A stretch of 64,000 nt of DNA from Bradyrhizobium sp. CCBAU 51627 (GCF_028128765.1 NZ_LBJG01000005.1:558001-622000), one strand, 5' to 3'. Counted from the stretch's first letter, positions 8,649 to 17,018 are shown. Numbers and translations are program-made. The notes: generated by a model not told the origin, from the sequence alone.

Positions 8649-10901
8649 CTAGCTCGCCGTCCCCCCGCCCAGCGCCTTCCGGATCATCTCGGCGAGCTGG
8701 TTGCGGCGGTAGGGCTTGGTCAGCAGCACCACGCCGTCATCGAGCTTGCCGTGATGGACGATGGCGTTGTCGGTGTAGCCGGAGGTGTAGAGAACCTTGA
8801 TGCCCGGCCGGCGCCTGGCGATCTCCTCGGCGAGCTCGCGTCCGCTCATGCCGCCGGGGATGACGACGTCGGTGAAGAGCAGGTCGAAGGCCTGGCCGGC
8901 CTCGATCAACTCCAGTGCGGCCTTGCTGTCGGCGGCGGCGACCGTCTTGTAGCCGAGGCTCTGGAGCTGCGCGGTGACGAAGTTGCGCACCAGCTCGTCG
9001 TCCTCGACGACAAAGATGGTCTCGGCGCCGCCGGCCGCGGGCATCGCCGTGGACCCCGTCACCTCCGTGATGCCTTCGCCCGGCGGCAGATAGAGCTTGA
9101 TCGTGGTGCCGTGGCCTTCCTCGCTGTAGATCTTGATGTGGCCGCCCGACTGCTTGACGAAGCCATAGACCATGGAGAGGCCGAGACCCGATCCCTTGCC
9201 GACCTCCTTGGTGGTGAAGAACGGCTCGAACGCCTTCTCCTGGACGCTCTGTGGCATGCCGGTGCCGGTATCGCTGACGGCGAGCATCACGTACGGACCG
9301 GGCCGCACGTCGACATTGGCCTGTGCGTAGGCCTCGTCCAGCACGATCCGGTGGGTTTCGAGCAGCAGCTTGCCGCCGTTCGGCATGGCGTCGCGGGCGT
9401 TGATGGCCATGTTGAGCACGGCATTGGCGAGGCGCGACGGATCGATATGCGCGGTCATCGGTCCCTGTTCCAGGACCGTCTCGATCTGGATCTGCTCGCC
9501 GAGGGTGGGGCGCAGGAGCTTTGCGATGTCGGCGATGGCGGCGTTGATCTCGACGTCGTGCGGCTGCAGCGGCTGTTTTCGCGCGAAGGCGAGGAGGTGC
9601 TGAATCAGCTCGGCACAGCGCTCGGCGGCATCGTCGATCAGGCGTGCCGTGCGCTGCAGCTCGGGCTGCTCCTTCAGGCTCGCCACCAGCGTCTCGGTGT
9701 TGCCCGAGATCACGGTGAGCATGTTGTTGAAGTCGTGGGCGACGCCGCCGGTCAGCTTGCCGATTGCATCGAGCTTCTGCGACTGCTGCAGCTGCCGCTC
9801 GGTTTCGCGCGAGGCGGTCGCATCATGATAGACCAGTACGGCACCAGAGATGTTGCCTTGCCCGTCGCGCATCGGCCGGCCGCTGACCATCAGATGGCGC
9901 ACATTGTTGCCGCTGTGCGGGCGGACGATCATCTCCAACTCTTCGAACTCGTCGCCGCGCAGCACGCGGACGGATGGCAGCTCGTCGGCCTTGAGCGGCG
10001 TGACGCCGTCGCCGTGGAAGACGTCGGAGAGCGCGCGCAGATTGCGCAGGTTCATGCCGGCGCGGTGCAACAGCATGCGCTCCGCCGCCGGATTGGACAA
10101 GAGCACGGTGCCTTCCCTGTCGATTACCAGCACCGCCTCCGCCATGCTGCGGAACGTGCTCTGGAGCACGTTGACCGACAGTCGCAGCTCGTCATGGGCG
10201 GTGACGAGGTGCTCGGTACGTTCGGCCACGGCGGCCTCGAGAGCCGCCTTGGCAGCCTGCGTTTGTTCGAGCGAACTTTGAAGCTGCACTGTGGTGCGCT
10301 GGCTCTCGCGTATCACCATGATGACCAGCAGCAGGATCACCAGGGCGCCGGCGACGTCGATGCCGAGCAGCACGATGCCGGTGCGGCGCGAATCCTGCGA
10401 ACGCGCGCTGAGCAAGCGTTCTTCTCCGGCACTCAGACGGTCGAGATTGGCCATGACCGTGTCCATCAGGCCACGTCCTTCGGCTTTGCCGTTGAGCGCG
10501 GCAATGCCGGCCTCGTCATTCGCCGCGCGCATGCGCATCGCCTCCGCGGCGACTTCGATCCGACGCAGCGCCAGCGGTTCGGTGCCCTCCAGAAGTGCGA
10601 CCTGGTCGGGATTGTCGCGGACGGCCCGCTTGAGGTTGGCCAGCGCGGGCGCGAGCGCGCCCCGCGCCGCCTGGAACTCGTCGGTGAAGGCCGGGCTGCG
10701 ATAGAGCTCGAAGCCACGTGCCGCACTCTCGGAGCGGCGCATCAGAACGCGCAGATCCGAGATCTGCTTCAGCACCTCGACCGTGTGATTGACCCAGGCC
10801 GTATTCGACCGCGACTTGACATCGAGGCCGATCGAGGCGGCGGTGATGATCAGGAGGATCGCAAGTCCAGCACCGAGAATGACGCGCTGCGAGGGGATCA
10901 A
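8649..10901 (-). CDS. Hybrid sensor histidine kinase: CHASE3, PAS, HisKA, HATPase, receiver
   Basis: A membrane sensor kinase of about 750 residues. A first transmembrane helix (near residues 6-26) precedes a periplasmic CHASE3-like domain, and a second helix (GIVLLGIDVAGALVILLLVI) leads to a coiled coil and a PAS domain (VLVIDREGTVLLSNPAAERM). The phosphorylated His sits in GGVAHDFNNMLTVISGNTE. The ATPase domain has its N box (NMAINARDAMPNGG) and G boxes (DTGTGMP, GKGSGLGLSMVYG). A C-terminal receiver carries acceptor Asp in LLFTDVVIPGGMSG and Lys in LTKPYR. The TTG at 10901 overlaps the stop of the upstream response regulator as TTGA and has GAGG just upstream; an in-frame ATG at 10952 would add 17 Arg-rich residues. 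The two genes form an operon. Confidence 0.9.
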   Translation of the reverse strand: MIPSQRVILGAGLAILLIITAASIGLDVKSRSNTAWVNHTVEVLKQISDLRVLMRRSESAARGFELYRSPAFTDEFQAARGALAPALANLKRAVRDNPDQVALLEGTEPLALRRIEVAAEAMRMRAANDEAGIAALNGKAEGRGLMDTVMANLDRLSAGEERLLSARSQDSRRTGIVLLGIDVAGALVILLLVIMVIRESQRTTVQLQSSLEQTQAAKAALEAAVAERTEHLVTAHDELRLSVNVLQSTFRSMAEAVLVIDREGTVLLSNPAAERMLLHRAGMNLRNLRALSDVFHGDGVTPLKADELPSVRVLRGDEFEELEMIVRPHSGNNVRHLMVSGRPMRDGQGNISGAVLVYHDATASRETERQLQQSQKLDAIGKLTGGVAHDFNNMLTVISGNTETLVASLKEQPELQRTARLIDDAAERCAELIQHLLAFARKQPLQPHDVEINAAIADIAKLLRPTLGEQIQIETVLEQGPMTAHIDPSRLANAVLNMAINARDAMPNGGKLLLETHRIVLDEAYAQANVDVRPGPYVMLAVSDTGTGMPQSVQEKAFEPFFTTKEVGKGSGLGLSMVYGFVKQSGGHIKIYSEEGHGTTIKLYLPPGEGITEVTGSTAMPAAGGAETIFVVEDDELVRNFVTAQLQSLGYKTVAAADSKAALELIEAGQAFDLLFTDVVIPGGMSGRELAEEIARRRPGIKVLYTSGYTDNAIVHHGKLDDGVVLLTKPYRRNQLAEMIRKALGGGTAS

Positions 10902-11317
10902 GGGGCCTCTTTCTTGTCCTTCTCTGCGCTGTCGCCGGAACCGGCGAGGCATTCCCGGATCGTCGTCAACAGCGCCTCGGGCGTGAACGGCTTGCGCAGG
11001 CAGCGCATCGCACCGAGCTCGAGTGCCATGCGGAGGAAGTCCGGCGAGGGTGAGGCGGACGAGGCGAAGGCGTAGCCCGACATGGCGATCAGCGGAATCG
11101 CCGGCGCGCGCTCGTGAAAGATGCGGATGGATTCGAAGCCGCGCATGTGCGGCATGAAGATATCAACCAGCATCACATCGAACGTCTGCGCTTCGAGCGC
11201 AGCCAGTCCCGCCTCGCCGCCATCCGTCAACGTGACGTCAAAGCCCTGACGCTGCAGGAGGACCTCGATAGTCGCGCCGACCATCGGATCGTCGTCTACC
11301 ACGAGGATGCGCGGCAT
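10898..11317 (-). CDS. Single-domain response regulator (CheY-like)
   Basis: A 139-residue receiver domain with no output domain. It shows the acidic pocket (ILVVDDDPMVG), the phospho-acceptor Asp in DVMLVDIFMPHMRG, the Ser of MSGYAF and the conserved Lys in CLRKPF. It is the first gene of a two-gene operon and its stop overlaps the start of the hybrid kinase downstream, which implies translational coupling. It probably shuttles phosphate to or from the CHASE3 kinase or acts on another protein. The C-terminal tail (GDSAEKDKKEAP) is charged and may be disordered. Confidence 0.92.
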   Translation of the reverse strand: MPRILVVDDDPMVGATIEVLLQRQGFDVTLTDGGEAGLAALEAQTFDVMLVDIFMPHMRGFESIRIFHERAPAIPLIAMSGYAFASSASPSPDFLRMALELGAMRCLRKPFTPEALLTTIRECLAGSGDSAEKDKKEAP

Positions 11318-11691
11318 GACATTTCCCAGTAAATCGAAGTCCCCACAATGTCTGGTGATATAGGCGAATCGTGCGCCGGGTCAATTTTGGATTGGGGCAG
11401 GAGGGATATGCACGGCGCAATGCATAGCGCCTCGTGAGTTCCGAACATTAGCTGCAGGCCGCAAGCTAGTGGCCCAGGCGAATTTCCTCGGAATTCAATA
11501 ACAGGTTGAGGCAAATCCGCGTGACCTGCGAAGCCGCACCAAGCCGTGCACGAGCAGGGAGCGAGGAAGATCACCCAGTCCATCGTTGGCGCGGGCCCGA
11601 TCGCCGGCACTTGCAGCAAACCCGAGGCGGCCAAATTAAGGGCGGCGCCCTCAAGCCGGGCGCCGCCCAGGAAGACGGTCTTCAGGCCGCG
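11318..11691. other. Intergenic region with the BA14K terminator; nothing else seen
   Basis: This 374-bp gap lies between two minus-strand genes. Its right end holds the terminator of the BA14K gene, described separately. The remainder presumably contains the promoter of the response-regulator operon near 11318-11450. Short open frames crossing the gap have no protein-like composition or ribosome site. Confidence 0.5.
11640..11668 (-). terminator. Rho-independent terminator of the BA14K-family gene
   Basis: GGGCGGCGCCC and GGGCGCCGCCC form a perfect 11-bp stem around a 7-base loop. Read on the minus strand the stem is followed by TTAATTT. It lies 24 bases beyond the stop of the BA14K gene. 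The T run is short, so termination may be partial. Confidence 0.7.
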
Positions 11692-12273
11692 TTACGGGCA
11701 GGGATGGCGCAGGCCGTCATAGCCGAGATAGGTACCTGACGCCGGGTCGTAGGACCGATAGCGCTGGGCGCAGTAGGCCGACCAATCGCCGCCCGCGTCG
11801 GGCACCACGGCGACGGCTACACCATCGTCGTAATAACCGTCGTCATAGTAGGAATCGTCGTAATACGGACCGCCGTAATAGGCGTAGGAGCCGAGACTGC
11901 CGATCGCAGCGCCCGCCGCGAAGCCGGGCCAGAACCCGCCATGGTGATGATGGCGCCAGCCTCCGTTCCAGGTGCCACCATTCCAGCTCCTGCCGTTCCA
12001 GCTGCCGGATGAAGCGGTCGCGAAGCTGCGGGTGCCGCTAACGGTTGGTGTCGCGCCGGCGCTGGGGGCTGTTAAACTGCCGCGGGAGACTCCGAAGCTG
12101 CCGCCGCCGAACTGCGCTCCGCCTCCGCTGAAGTGGCCGCCACCACCACCACCGAAGTGACCGCCGCCACCACCGGCGACAAGTCCGCCACGACTCTGGG
12201 CGAAGCTCGGCGTTGCCAGGGGCAGAGCCAGCGCGAGCGCTGCGGCTGCACTCAAAACTTTGAGACTGTGCAT
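11692..12273 (-). CDS. Secreted BA14K-family protein, Gly- and Tyr/Asp-rich
   Basis: A 193-residue exported protein. A signal peptide (MHSLKVLSAAAALALALPLA, cleaved near SFAQS) precedes a low-complexity Gly/His region with runs of GGGGGHF and later WNGGTWNGGW and HHHH. A glycine-rich hydrophobic stretch (GFAAGAAIGSLG) and Tyr-Asp repeats (YYDDSYYDDGYYDD) follow. The C-terminal 30 residues (WSAYCAQRYRSYDPASGTYL) match the BA14K motif known from rhizobia and Brucella, where a lectin-like or envelope role has been suggested. The ATG at 12273 has AAAGGAG upstream; the longer frame ahead of it is not convincing. It is divergent from NDUFA12. Confidence 0.85.
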   Translation of the reverse strand: MHSLKVLSAAAALALALPLATPSFAQSRGGLVAGGGGGHFGGGGGGHFSGGGAQFGGGSFGVSRGSLTAPSAGATPTVSGTRSFATASSGSWNGRSWNGGTWNGGWRHHHHGGFWPGFAAGAAIGSLGSYAYYGGPYYDDSYYDDGYYDDGVAVAVVPDAGGDWSAYCAQRYRSYDPASGTYLGYDGLRHPCP

Positions 12274-12515
12274 GTTCAAACTCCTTTCCCGGAAGCAAAT
12301 CCCTTGAAGGGGCTGCAGTTCCCGGATCACGCCGGTTTGCGCTGCTGGAGCAGATTTCCATCTCGCCGCTGTATCCGGCATGAATGGACCAGGTCCGATC
12401 GGGGGGCAGTTTCGGCCGTGTCTCGCCGTTGGGGCAGGGCACGGTCGCGCCCGCCGAACTGGACATTTGGCCGTCCGGATGGCATCAGGACCCCACGAAG
12501 CAGGGCCCTTGCCGC

Positions 12516-12923
12516 ATGAAACAGTTCTTTCTCAAGCTCTTCACCTGGTGGAACGGCCAGACCTTTGGCACCCAACTCTGGACCTCGAGGTTCGGGGAGT
12601 TGGTCGGCCAGGACGAGCAGGGCAACCGCTACTACCGCACCGCCGGCGGCAAGATCGACCCGACGCTCGGTTTCGAGCGGCGCTGGGTGATCTATAACGG
12701 CTATGCCGAGGCCAGCCGCATTCCGCCTGAATGGCACGGCTGGATCCATCACGTCGTCGACGTGCCGCCGACCGAGCTCAACTACCAGCCGCGCGAGTGG
12801 GAGAAGCCGCACCAGCCCAATCTCACCGGCACGGCGAAGGCCTACCGGCCCTCCGGCTCGACGCTCGCCAGCGGCAGGCGGCCGAAGGCAACCGGTGACT
12901 ACCAGCCTTGGACGCCTGGCTAG
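12516..12923 (+). CDS. NADH:ubiquinone oxidoreductase accessory subunit NDUFA12 (B17.2) homologue
   Basis: A 135-residue homologue of the complex I supernumerary subunit B17.2/NDUFA12, which alphaproteobacteria share with mitochondria. It associates with the peripheral arm of respiratory complex I at the inner membrane. Diagnostic stretches are VGQDEQGNRYYR, RRWVIYNGYAEASRIPPEWH and HQPNLTGTAKAYRPSGS. I chose the ATG at 12516, giving MKQFFLKLFTWWNGQTFGTQ, because homologues begin this way; the open frame upstream is overlapping noise. In related genomes the gene sits beside DUF2155 and aat, whereas here about 5.3 kb of other genes intervene. Confidence 0.93.
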   Translation: MKQFFLKLFTWWNGQTFGTQLWTSRFGELVGQDEQGNRYYRTAGGKIDPTLGFERRWVIYNGYAEASRIPPEWHGWIHHVVDVPPTELNYQPREWEKPHQPNLTGTAKAYRPSGSTLASGRRPKATGDYQPWTPG

Positions 12924-13214
12924 AGCGACCGTTTCTCCGCAACACTGGATTGGATGCACACGCATCCTGACGACTTCGCTGTGGACAACGGGATCAGCGG
13001 GGATGCCGCCTGCCGGGCCGTTGCGCCGGCGCGAGCGATGCGGCTCAATGAACCCATCTTACGGAGATGGGAAACCATCGCGTTCGGTTCGGGCAACAGT
13101 TCGCGACTGACCCGAAATGCAGCGGCCGCCGAGGAAGGACTCGATCGGGAGATAGGCCCCCGGTCTGGAAGCTCCGAAATCGCCCGATGAGAATGTGCGC
13201 CGCCGTGAGACAGG
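12924..13214 (+). other. Region between NDUFA12 and its strong terminator; possible small RNA or peptide
   Basis: This 290-bp stretch ends at a very strong hairpin terminator. It holds one 78-codon open frame (12954-13190) starting MHTHPDDFAVDNGISGDAAC, with no good ribosome site and an Arg/Ala-rich tail. I cannot tell whether it is a real small protein, a small RNA, or simply the 3' untranslated part of the NDUFA12 message. No tRNA, 6S or SRP RNA signature was recognised. Confidence 0.3.
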
Positions 13215-13250
13215 AAAGGCCGCTTGGGAAACCGAGCGGCCTTTTTCTTT
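13215..13250 (+). terminator. Strong intrinsic terminator with a GAAA tetraloop
   Basis: AAAGGCCGCTTGG pairs with CCGAGCGGCCTTT over 13 bp with one G-T wobble, closed by the stable tetraloop GAAA and followed by TTCTTTG. It is the best terminator-like hairpin in this part of the window and ends transcription from NDUFA12 or from any short transcript that starts after it. Confidence 0.85.
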
Positions 13251-13257
13251 GTCCGAT

Positions 13258-13395
13258 CTCGTGCCCCGGACGCAGCGCAGCGCTCCTTCAGCGGTGCGCT
13301 GTAGAGCCGGCCCCATCTCACCGCTGCTGTGTTACATTCTGGCTCCCGGCTCTGCGCAGCAGCGCAAGAGCGCTGCAGCGCGTCCGGGACACGAG
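13258..13395. repeat. Bradyrhizobium-type intergenic inverted-repeat element
   Basis: Arms at 13258-13285 (beginning CTCGTGCCCCGGACGCAGCG) and 13368-13395 (ending CGTCCGGGACACGAG) match each other in inverted orientation with only a few mismatches. Inner arms (GCGGTGCGCTGTAGAGCCGG and CCGGCTCTGCGCAGCAGCGC) also partly pair, so the whole 138-bp unit can fold into a long hairpin. From memory, sequences of this type (GCGCTGCGTCCGGGGCACGAG-like) are dispersed between genes in Bradyrhizobium and Rhodopseudomonas. It codes for nothing; open frames through it are artefacts. Copy number cannot be seen from this window. Confidence 0.75.
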
Positions 13396-13399
13396 TAAG

Positions 13400-14086
13400 C
13401 TACATCACCCGCTCGGCTGCACGCCTGGCGGCATCGAGGCGCCGGGCTTGCCCTGGCGCAACCCGCTCCTTCATCAGCGCGAGCACCTCGGCTGGAGCCG
13501 TCTCCGGCGAGCCGGCATTGAAGGGCGGCGCGGGATTGTATTCGAGGCGGAGCTGAATGGCCTCTGCGGTGGTGCGATCGACCAGCAGCGAGACCAGCTT
13601 CAAGGCGAAATCGATTCCGGCCGTGACTCCGCCGCCGGTCACGCGATTGCGATCAATGCAGACGCGCGTCTTCGTCGGCGTCGCACCGAACAGCGGCAGC
13701 ATCTCCATCGCACTCCAGTGGGTGGCGGCATTGTAGCCCTTCAGGAGCCCGGCCGCGCCGAGCACCAGCGACCCCGTGCAGACCGAGGTGACGAATTTGG
13801 CGCCGGCTGCCTGCTTCCGCACGAAGGCGAGGGTCTCCTCATCGTTGAGGAGGGCGTCGGTGCCGAAGCCGCCGGGAATGCAGATGACATCCAGTTGCGG
13901 GCAGTCGGCGAAGGTCATGGTCGGCGTCAGCATCAGCACGGAATCGCTCGGCACCGGATCCAGCGTCTTCCAGATCAGGTGCACCGTCGCGCCGGGGACG
14001 GACGCGAACACCTGCAACGGACCGGTGAAGTCGAGCTGGGTGACGCGCGGGAACACCAAAAGTCCGATCTGGAGCGGTGCCGACAT
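13400..14086 (-). CDS. DJ-1/PfpI-family protein, isonitrile hydratase-like
   Basis: A 228-residue cytoplasmic protein with the class I glutamine amidotransferase-like fold of the DJ-1/PfpI superfamily. The nucleophile elbow is TSVCTGSLVLGAAGLL, with the Cys as expected, and the acidic residue appears near the N-terminus in VTQLDFTGPLQVF. ATHWSAMEMLPLFG and GGGVTAGIDFAL are typical of the isonitrile hydratase (InhA) branch, but that activity is not proven by sequence. The ATG at 14086 gives MSAPLQIGLLVF at the expected fold start. It is divergent from a GlxA-type regulator that shares the same domain, which probably controls it. Confidence 0.85.
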   Translation of the reverse strand: MSAPLQIGLLVFPRVTQLDFTGPLQVFASVPGATVHLIWKTLDPVPSDSVLMLTPTMTFADCPQLDVICIPGGFGTDALLNDEETLAFVRKQAAGAKFVTSVCTGSLVLGAAGLLKGYNAATHWSAMEMLPLFGATPTKTRVCIDRNRVTGGGVTAGIDFALKLVSLLVDRTTAEAIQLRLEYNPAPPFNAGSPETAPAEVLALMKERVAPGQARRLDAARRAAERVM

Positions 14087-14171
14087 GAGAGCCTCCAATG
14101 AAAAGCTTGACCGGCGCAAATTGGCATGATGCCCTTCTGTCCAAAATGGCGTATTTCCCTCACTTTCGGAC

Positions 14172-15116
14172 ATGAGCATGATCGGCATCCTGATCTTCCC
14201 GGATTTTCAATTGCTCGATGCGGCCGGCCCGATCTCGGTGTTCGAGATCGCCGCACGCGCCAGCGGCAAGCCGCTTGCGCTGCGGGTGCTGGCCCTGAAC
14301 GCAGGCGCCGTGCGCTCGTCGTCCGGCGTCGAGATGATGGCGCGCGATTTCAAGTCGGCGCATGCGATCACGACGCTCGTCGTGGCGGGCGGTTCGGGCG
14401 TGGCGGCTCCGGCGCGTTGTCCCACCACGCTCGCCTTCGTGCAGCGGCTGGCGAAGCGCGGCGTGCGGATCGCCAGCGTCTGTTCGGGGGCCTACGTGCT
14501 TGCGGAGGCCGGCCTGCTCGACGGCCGCCGCGCCACCACGCATTGGGGCCGCACGCGCGATTTCGTCGCGCGCTTTCCGAAGATCAAGTTCGAGCCCGAC
14601 CAGATCTTTACCCGCGACGGCAATGTCTGGACGTCGGCCGGCATCAGTGCCGGTATCGACCTCGCGCTCGCGATGGTCACGGAAGATTACGGCGAGGAGA
14701 TCGCGCAACAGACGGCGCGCCAGCTCGTGCTCTATCACCGCCGCAGCGGCGGCCAGTCGCAGTTCTCATCGCTCTTGGAGCTGAAGACGCCAAACGGCCG
14801 CTTCGGCGCGTTATTGTCCTGGGCGCGGGAAAATCTCGACGCACGGCTGACGGTGGAGGACCTTGCCGACCGCGCCGGCATGAGCGCGCGGCACTTTGCC
14901 CGCGCGTTTGCCGCGGAGACCGGTACGACGCCGTCAAAGGCGATCGAGCGGCTGCGGATCGAGGTCGCCCGCGAGCGCGTGCAGTCCTCGCGCGAGGCGA
15001 TCGAACGCGTCGCGGAGACGACCGGTTTCGGCGATCCCGAGCGCATGCGCCGCGCCTTCATCCGCGCTTTCGGCCAGCCGCCGCAGGCACTGCGGCGCGC
15101 GGCACGGGCGGGGTAG
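14172..15116 (+). CDS. GlxA-family regulator: DJ-1/PfpI domain plus AraC-type HTH
   Basis: A 314-residue regulator. Residues 1-190 form a DJ-1/PfpI domain (IGILIFPDFQLLDAAGPISV; elbow ASVCSGAYVLAEAGLL; TSAGISAGIDLAL). Residues 215-310 form two AraC helix-turn-helix motifs (LTVEDLADRAGMSARHFARA and AIERVAETTGFGDPERMRRA, ending FGQPP). Such proteins sense small molecules through the first domain. ATG 14172 is used; a second in-frame ATG at 14178 would remove two residues. The divergent DJ-1 gene 85 bp away is the likely target. Confidence 0.9.
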   Translation: MSMIGILIFPDFQLLDAAGPISVFEIAARASGKPLALRVLALNAGAVRSSSGVEMMARDFKSAHAITTLVVAGGSGVAAPARCPTTLAFVQRLAKRGVRIASVCSGAYVLAEAGLLDGRRATTHWGRTRDFVARFPKIKFEPDQIFTRDGNVWTSAGISAGIDLALAMVTEDYGEEIAQQTARQLVLYHRRSGGQSQFSSLLELKTPNGRFGALLSWARENLDARLTVEDLADRAGMSARHFARAFAAETGTTPSKAIERLRIEVARERVQSSREAIERVAETTGFGDPERMRRAFIRAFGQPPQALRRAARAG

Positions 15117-15131
15117 GGCGGCCTACGATTG

Positions 15132-16016
15132 TCAGCCAAAGGCCTTGCCGACCTCCCGAGCGACCGATGCGATCACCTCATTACGTCCATTGGGGTCCAG
15201 CGTTGCACCGGTGAGGTAGACCGCGATGATGAGCGGCGAACGCTCGGGCGGCCATACGATGGCGACGTCATTGGTAGTGCCATGTTCACCTGCTCCGGTC
15301 TTGTCGCCGACACGCCAGCCTTGCGGCAGGCCGGCGCGCAAACGAGTATCGCCGGTCTTGTTGGCGATGAGCCATTGGCCGAGTTGCTCGCGATCTTCCG
15401 GGAGCAGGACGTCACCGAGCAGCAAACGGCGATAATTTGCGGCCATCGCATTCGGCGTCGTGGTGTCGCGGGGATCGCCCGGCGCGGCCTCGTTCAGCTC
15501 GGTTTCAATCCGGTCCAATCTCGTGATGTTGTCACCGAGACTCCGCGCAAAGCTGGTCAACCCGGCGGGGCCGCCGATATTTTTCAGAAGCGCGTTACCG
15601 GCCGTATTGTCGCTCAGGGTAATGGCAGCCTCGCAAAGTTCGCGAAGCGACATTCCTTCGCCGCCGACATGCTTGCTCGTGACCGGCGAGTACTCGACGA
15701 GATCGGCCTGTTCGATGCGAACCCGTCGTTCAAGGCCTGCCAGCTTGCTGCCTGCGGCTTTGAGGATTGCCGCTGAAGCCAGCACCTTGAATGTGCTGCA
15801 CATGGGAAAGCGTTCGTCTCCCCTATGATGGATCGGAACGCCCGTATTCGTGTCGAGCACGGAGACGCCGAGCCGGCCTTCGCTCTTGAGTTCCAACTGC
15901 TTGATGGCTTCAATCAGCGGTGCCGTTGCGTCTGACGCCGCACCTGAGACGCTCGGCAGGAAGAGGCTTCCGGCGACCGCCAGTGCTGATGAGCCGAATT
16001 GACGTCGTGTGAGCAT
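15132..16016 (-). CDS. Class A (serine) beta-lactamase with a Tat-type signal
   Basis: A 294-residue periplasmic enzyme that hydrolyses beta-lactam antibiotics. All class A motifs are present: Ser74-Thr-Phe-Lys (CSTFK), Ser135-Asp-Asn (LSDNTAG), the omega-loop Glu171-x-x-Leu-Asn (RIETELN) and Lys239-Thr-Gly (GDKTGAGEHG), with normal spacing. The N-terminus, MLTRRQFGSSALAVAGSLFL, carries a twin-arginine motif, so export is probably by Tat after folding. The ATG at 16016 is chosen because it starts this signal peptide. It is divergent from an AmpR-like LysR regulator 99 bp away, the standard arrangement for an inducible enzyme. Spectrum cannot be predicted. Confidence 0.95.
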   Translation of the reverse strand: MLTRRQFGSSALAVAGSLFLPSVSGAASDATAPLIEAIKQLELKSEGRLGVSVLDTNTGVPIHHRGDERFPMCSTFKVLASAAILKAAGSKLAGLERRVRIEQADLVEYSPVTSKHVGGEGMSLRELCEAAITLSDNTAGNALLKNIGGPAGLTSFARSLGDNITRLDRIETELNEAAPGDPRDTTTPNAMAANYRRLLLGDVLLPEDREQLGQWLIANKTGDTRLRAGLPQGWRVGDKTGAGEHGTTNDVAIVWPPERSPLIIAVYLTGATLDPNGRNEVIASVAREVGKAFG

Positions 16017-16115
16017 CGTGACCTCCCGTAAATTGCAGCGAGGTTTTGCGTCTGGCTCGGGCAATTGACAAACGATGCTTCGTAAGGCCATCCATAAGTA
16101 AAACTTGGATCAGAA

Positions 16116-17018
16116 GTGGCCCGCCGCCCCGCCAGCATTTCCAGCCTGCCCCTGAACGCGCTCCGCTCATTCGAAGCGGCGGCGCGCCACCTCAGCTTCA
16201 CCAAGGCCGGTCTCGAACTTCGGGTGTCGCAGGCCGCCGTGAGCCAGCAGGTGCGGGCGCTTGAAGAGAGCCTGCGCGTCAAGCTCTTCAAGCGACTGAC
16301 CCGCGGGCTTGCTCTCACGGAAGAAGGCGAGGCGCTGCAGCCCGTCATCTCGAGCGCCTTCAGCCAGATCAGCCAGGTGCTGGATCGGTTCGAGAATGGC
16401 CGCATGCGCGAGAGTCTCGCCATCGGCGTGGTCGGAACGTTCGCGTCCGGCTGGCTGCTTCCGCGCCTCGGGAGTTTCACCTCGAGCCATCCGCATATCG
16501 ATGTCAGGATCTTCGCGAACAACAACCGTGTGGACCTCGGCGGCGAAGGATTGGACTACGCCATTCGATTTGGCGACGGCGCGTGGCACGGAACCAACGC
16601 CGAGCCTCTGGTCGAAGCGCATTTCACGCCGATGTGCGCGCCTGAAGTCGCCAAGCGCCTCAAAGCTCCGATCGATCTCCATAGGGAGGTGCTGTTGCGC
16701 TCGTATCGGCCGGGCGAATGGGCGCATTGGTTCGAGGTGGCAAAATGCAGGCAACCCCGAATGACAGGTCCAACCTTCGACTCATCGGTCTCCCTGGCGC
16801 ATGCGGCGGCTCAGGGCACCGGAGTCGCACTGCTGCCCGTCGCGCTGTTTTCGGACGATCTGTCGCGCAAGCGGCTGGTTTGCCCCTATGACAGTCAAGC
16901 TTTTCTGGGATCCTATTGGCTCACGTCCCTGAAATCGAAAAAGCTCTCCCATGCGATGAAAGCGTTTCGCGACTGGATCCTGGCAGAGTGCAGGAAAAAG
17001 AGACGACGCAACCCCTAA
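16116..17018 (+). CDS. LysR-family regulator, AmpR-like, divergent from the beta-lactamase
   Basis: A 300-residue LysR-type regulator. The winged helix-turn-helix is at residues 10-70 (LPLNALRSFEAAARHLSFTK, then LRVSQAAVSQQVRALEESL). The effector domain follows, with GLDYAIRFGDGAW and HAAAQGTGVALLPVALF typical of the GcvA/AmpR group. It probably starts at GTG 16116. AmpR proteins sense muropeptides released when beta-lactams disturb the wall and switch the adjacent beta-lactamase on; the divergent position supports that role here but does not prove it. I could not define an operator in the 99-bp gap with confidence. Confidence 0.88.
   Translation: MARRPASISSLPLNALRSFEAAARHLSFTKAGLELRVSQAAVSQQVRALEESLRVKLFKRLTRGLALTEEGEALQPVISSAFSQISQVLDRFENGRMRESLAIGVVGTFASGWLLPRLGSFTSSHPHIDVRIFANNNRVDLGGEGLDYAIRFGDGAWHGTNAEPLVEAHFTPMCAPEVAKRLKAPIDLHREVLLRSYRPGEWAHWFEVAKCRQPRMTGPTFDSSVSLAHAAAQGTGVALLPVALFSDDLSRKRLVCPYDSQAFLGSYWLTSLKSKKLSHAMKAFRDWILAECRKKRRRNP

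Noticed and set aside
8751..11075. 774-codon open frame antisense to the hybrid kinase and its response regulator
   Set aside because: It mirrors the codon pattern of the kinase, crosses two real genes, and has no domain or ribosome site.
13059..13316. 85-codon minus-strand frame near the DJ-1 gene
   Set aside because: It runs through the terminator hairpin and the intergenic repeat, a common source of false genes in Bradyrhizobium.
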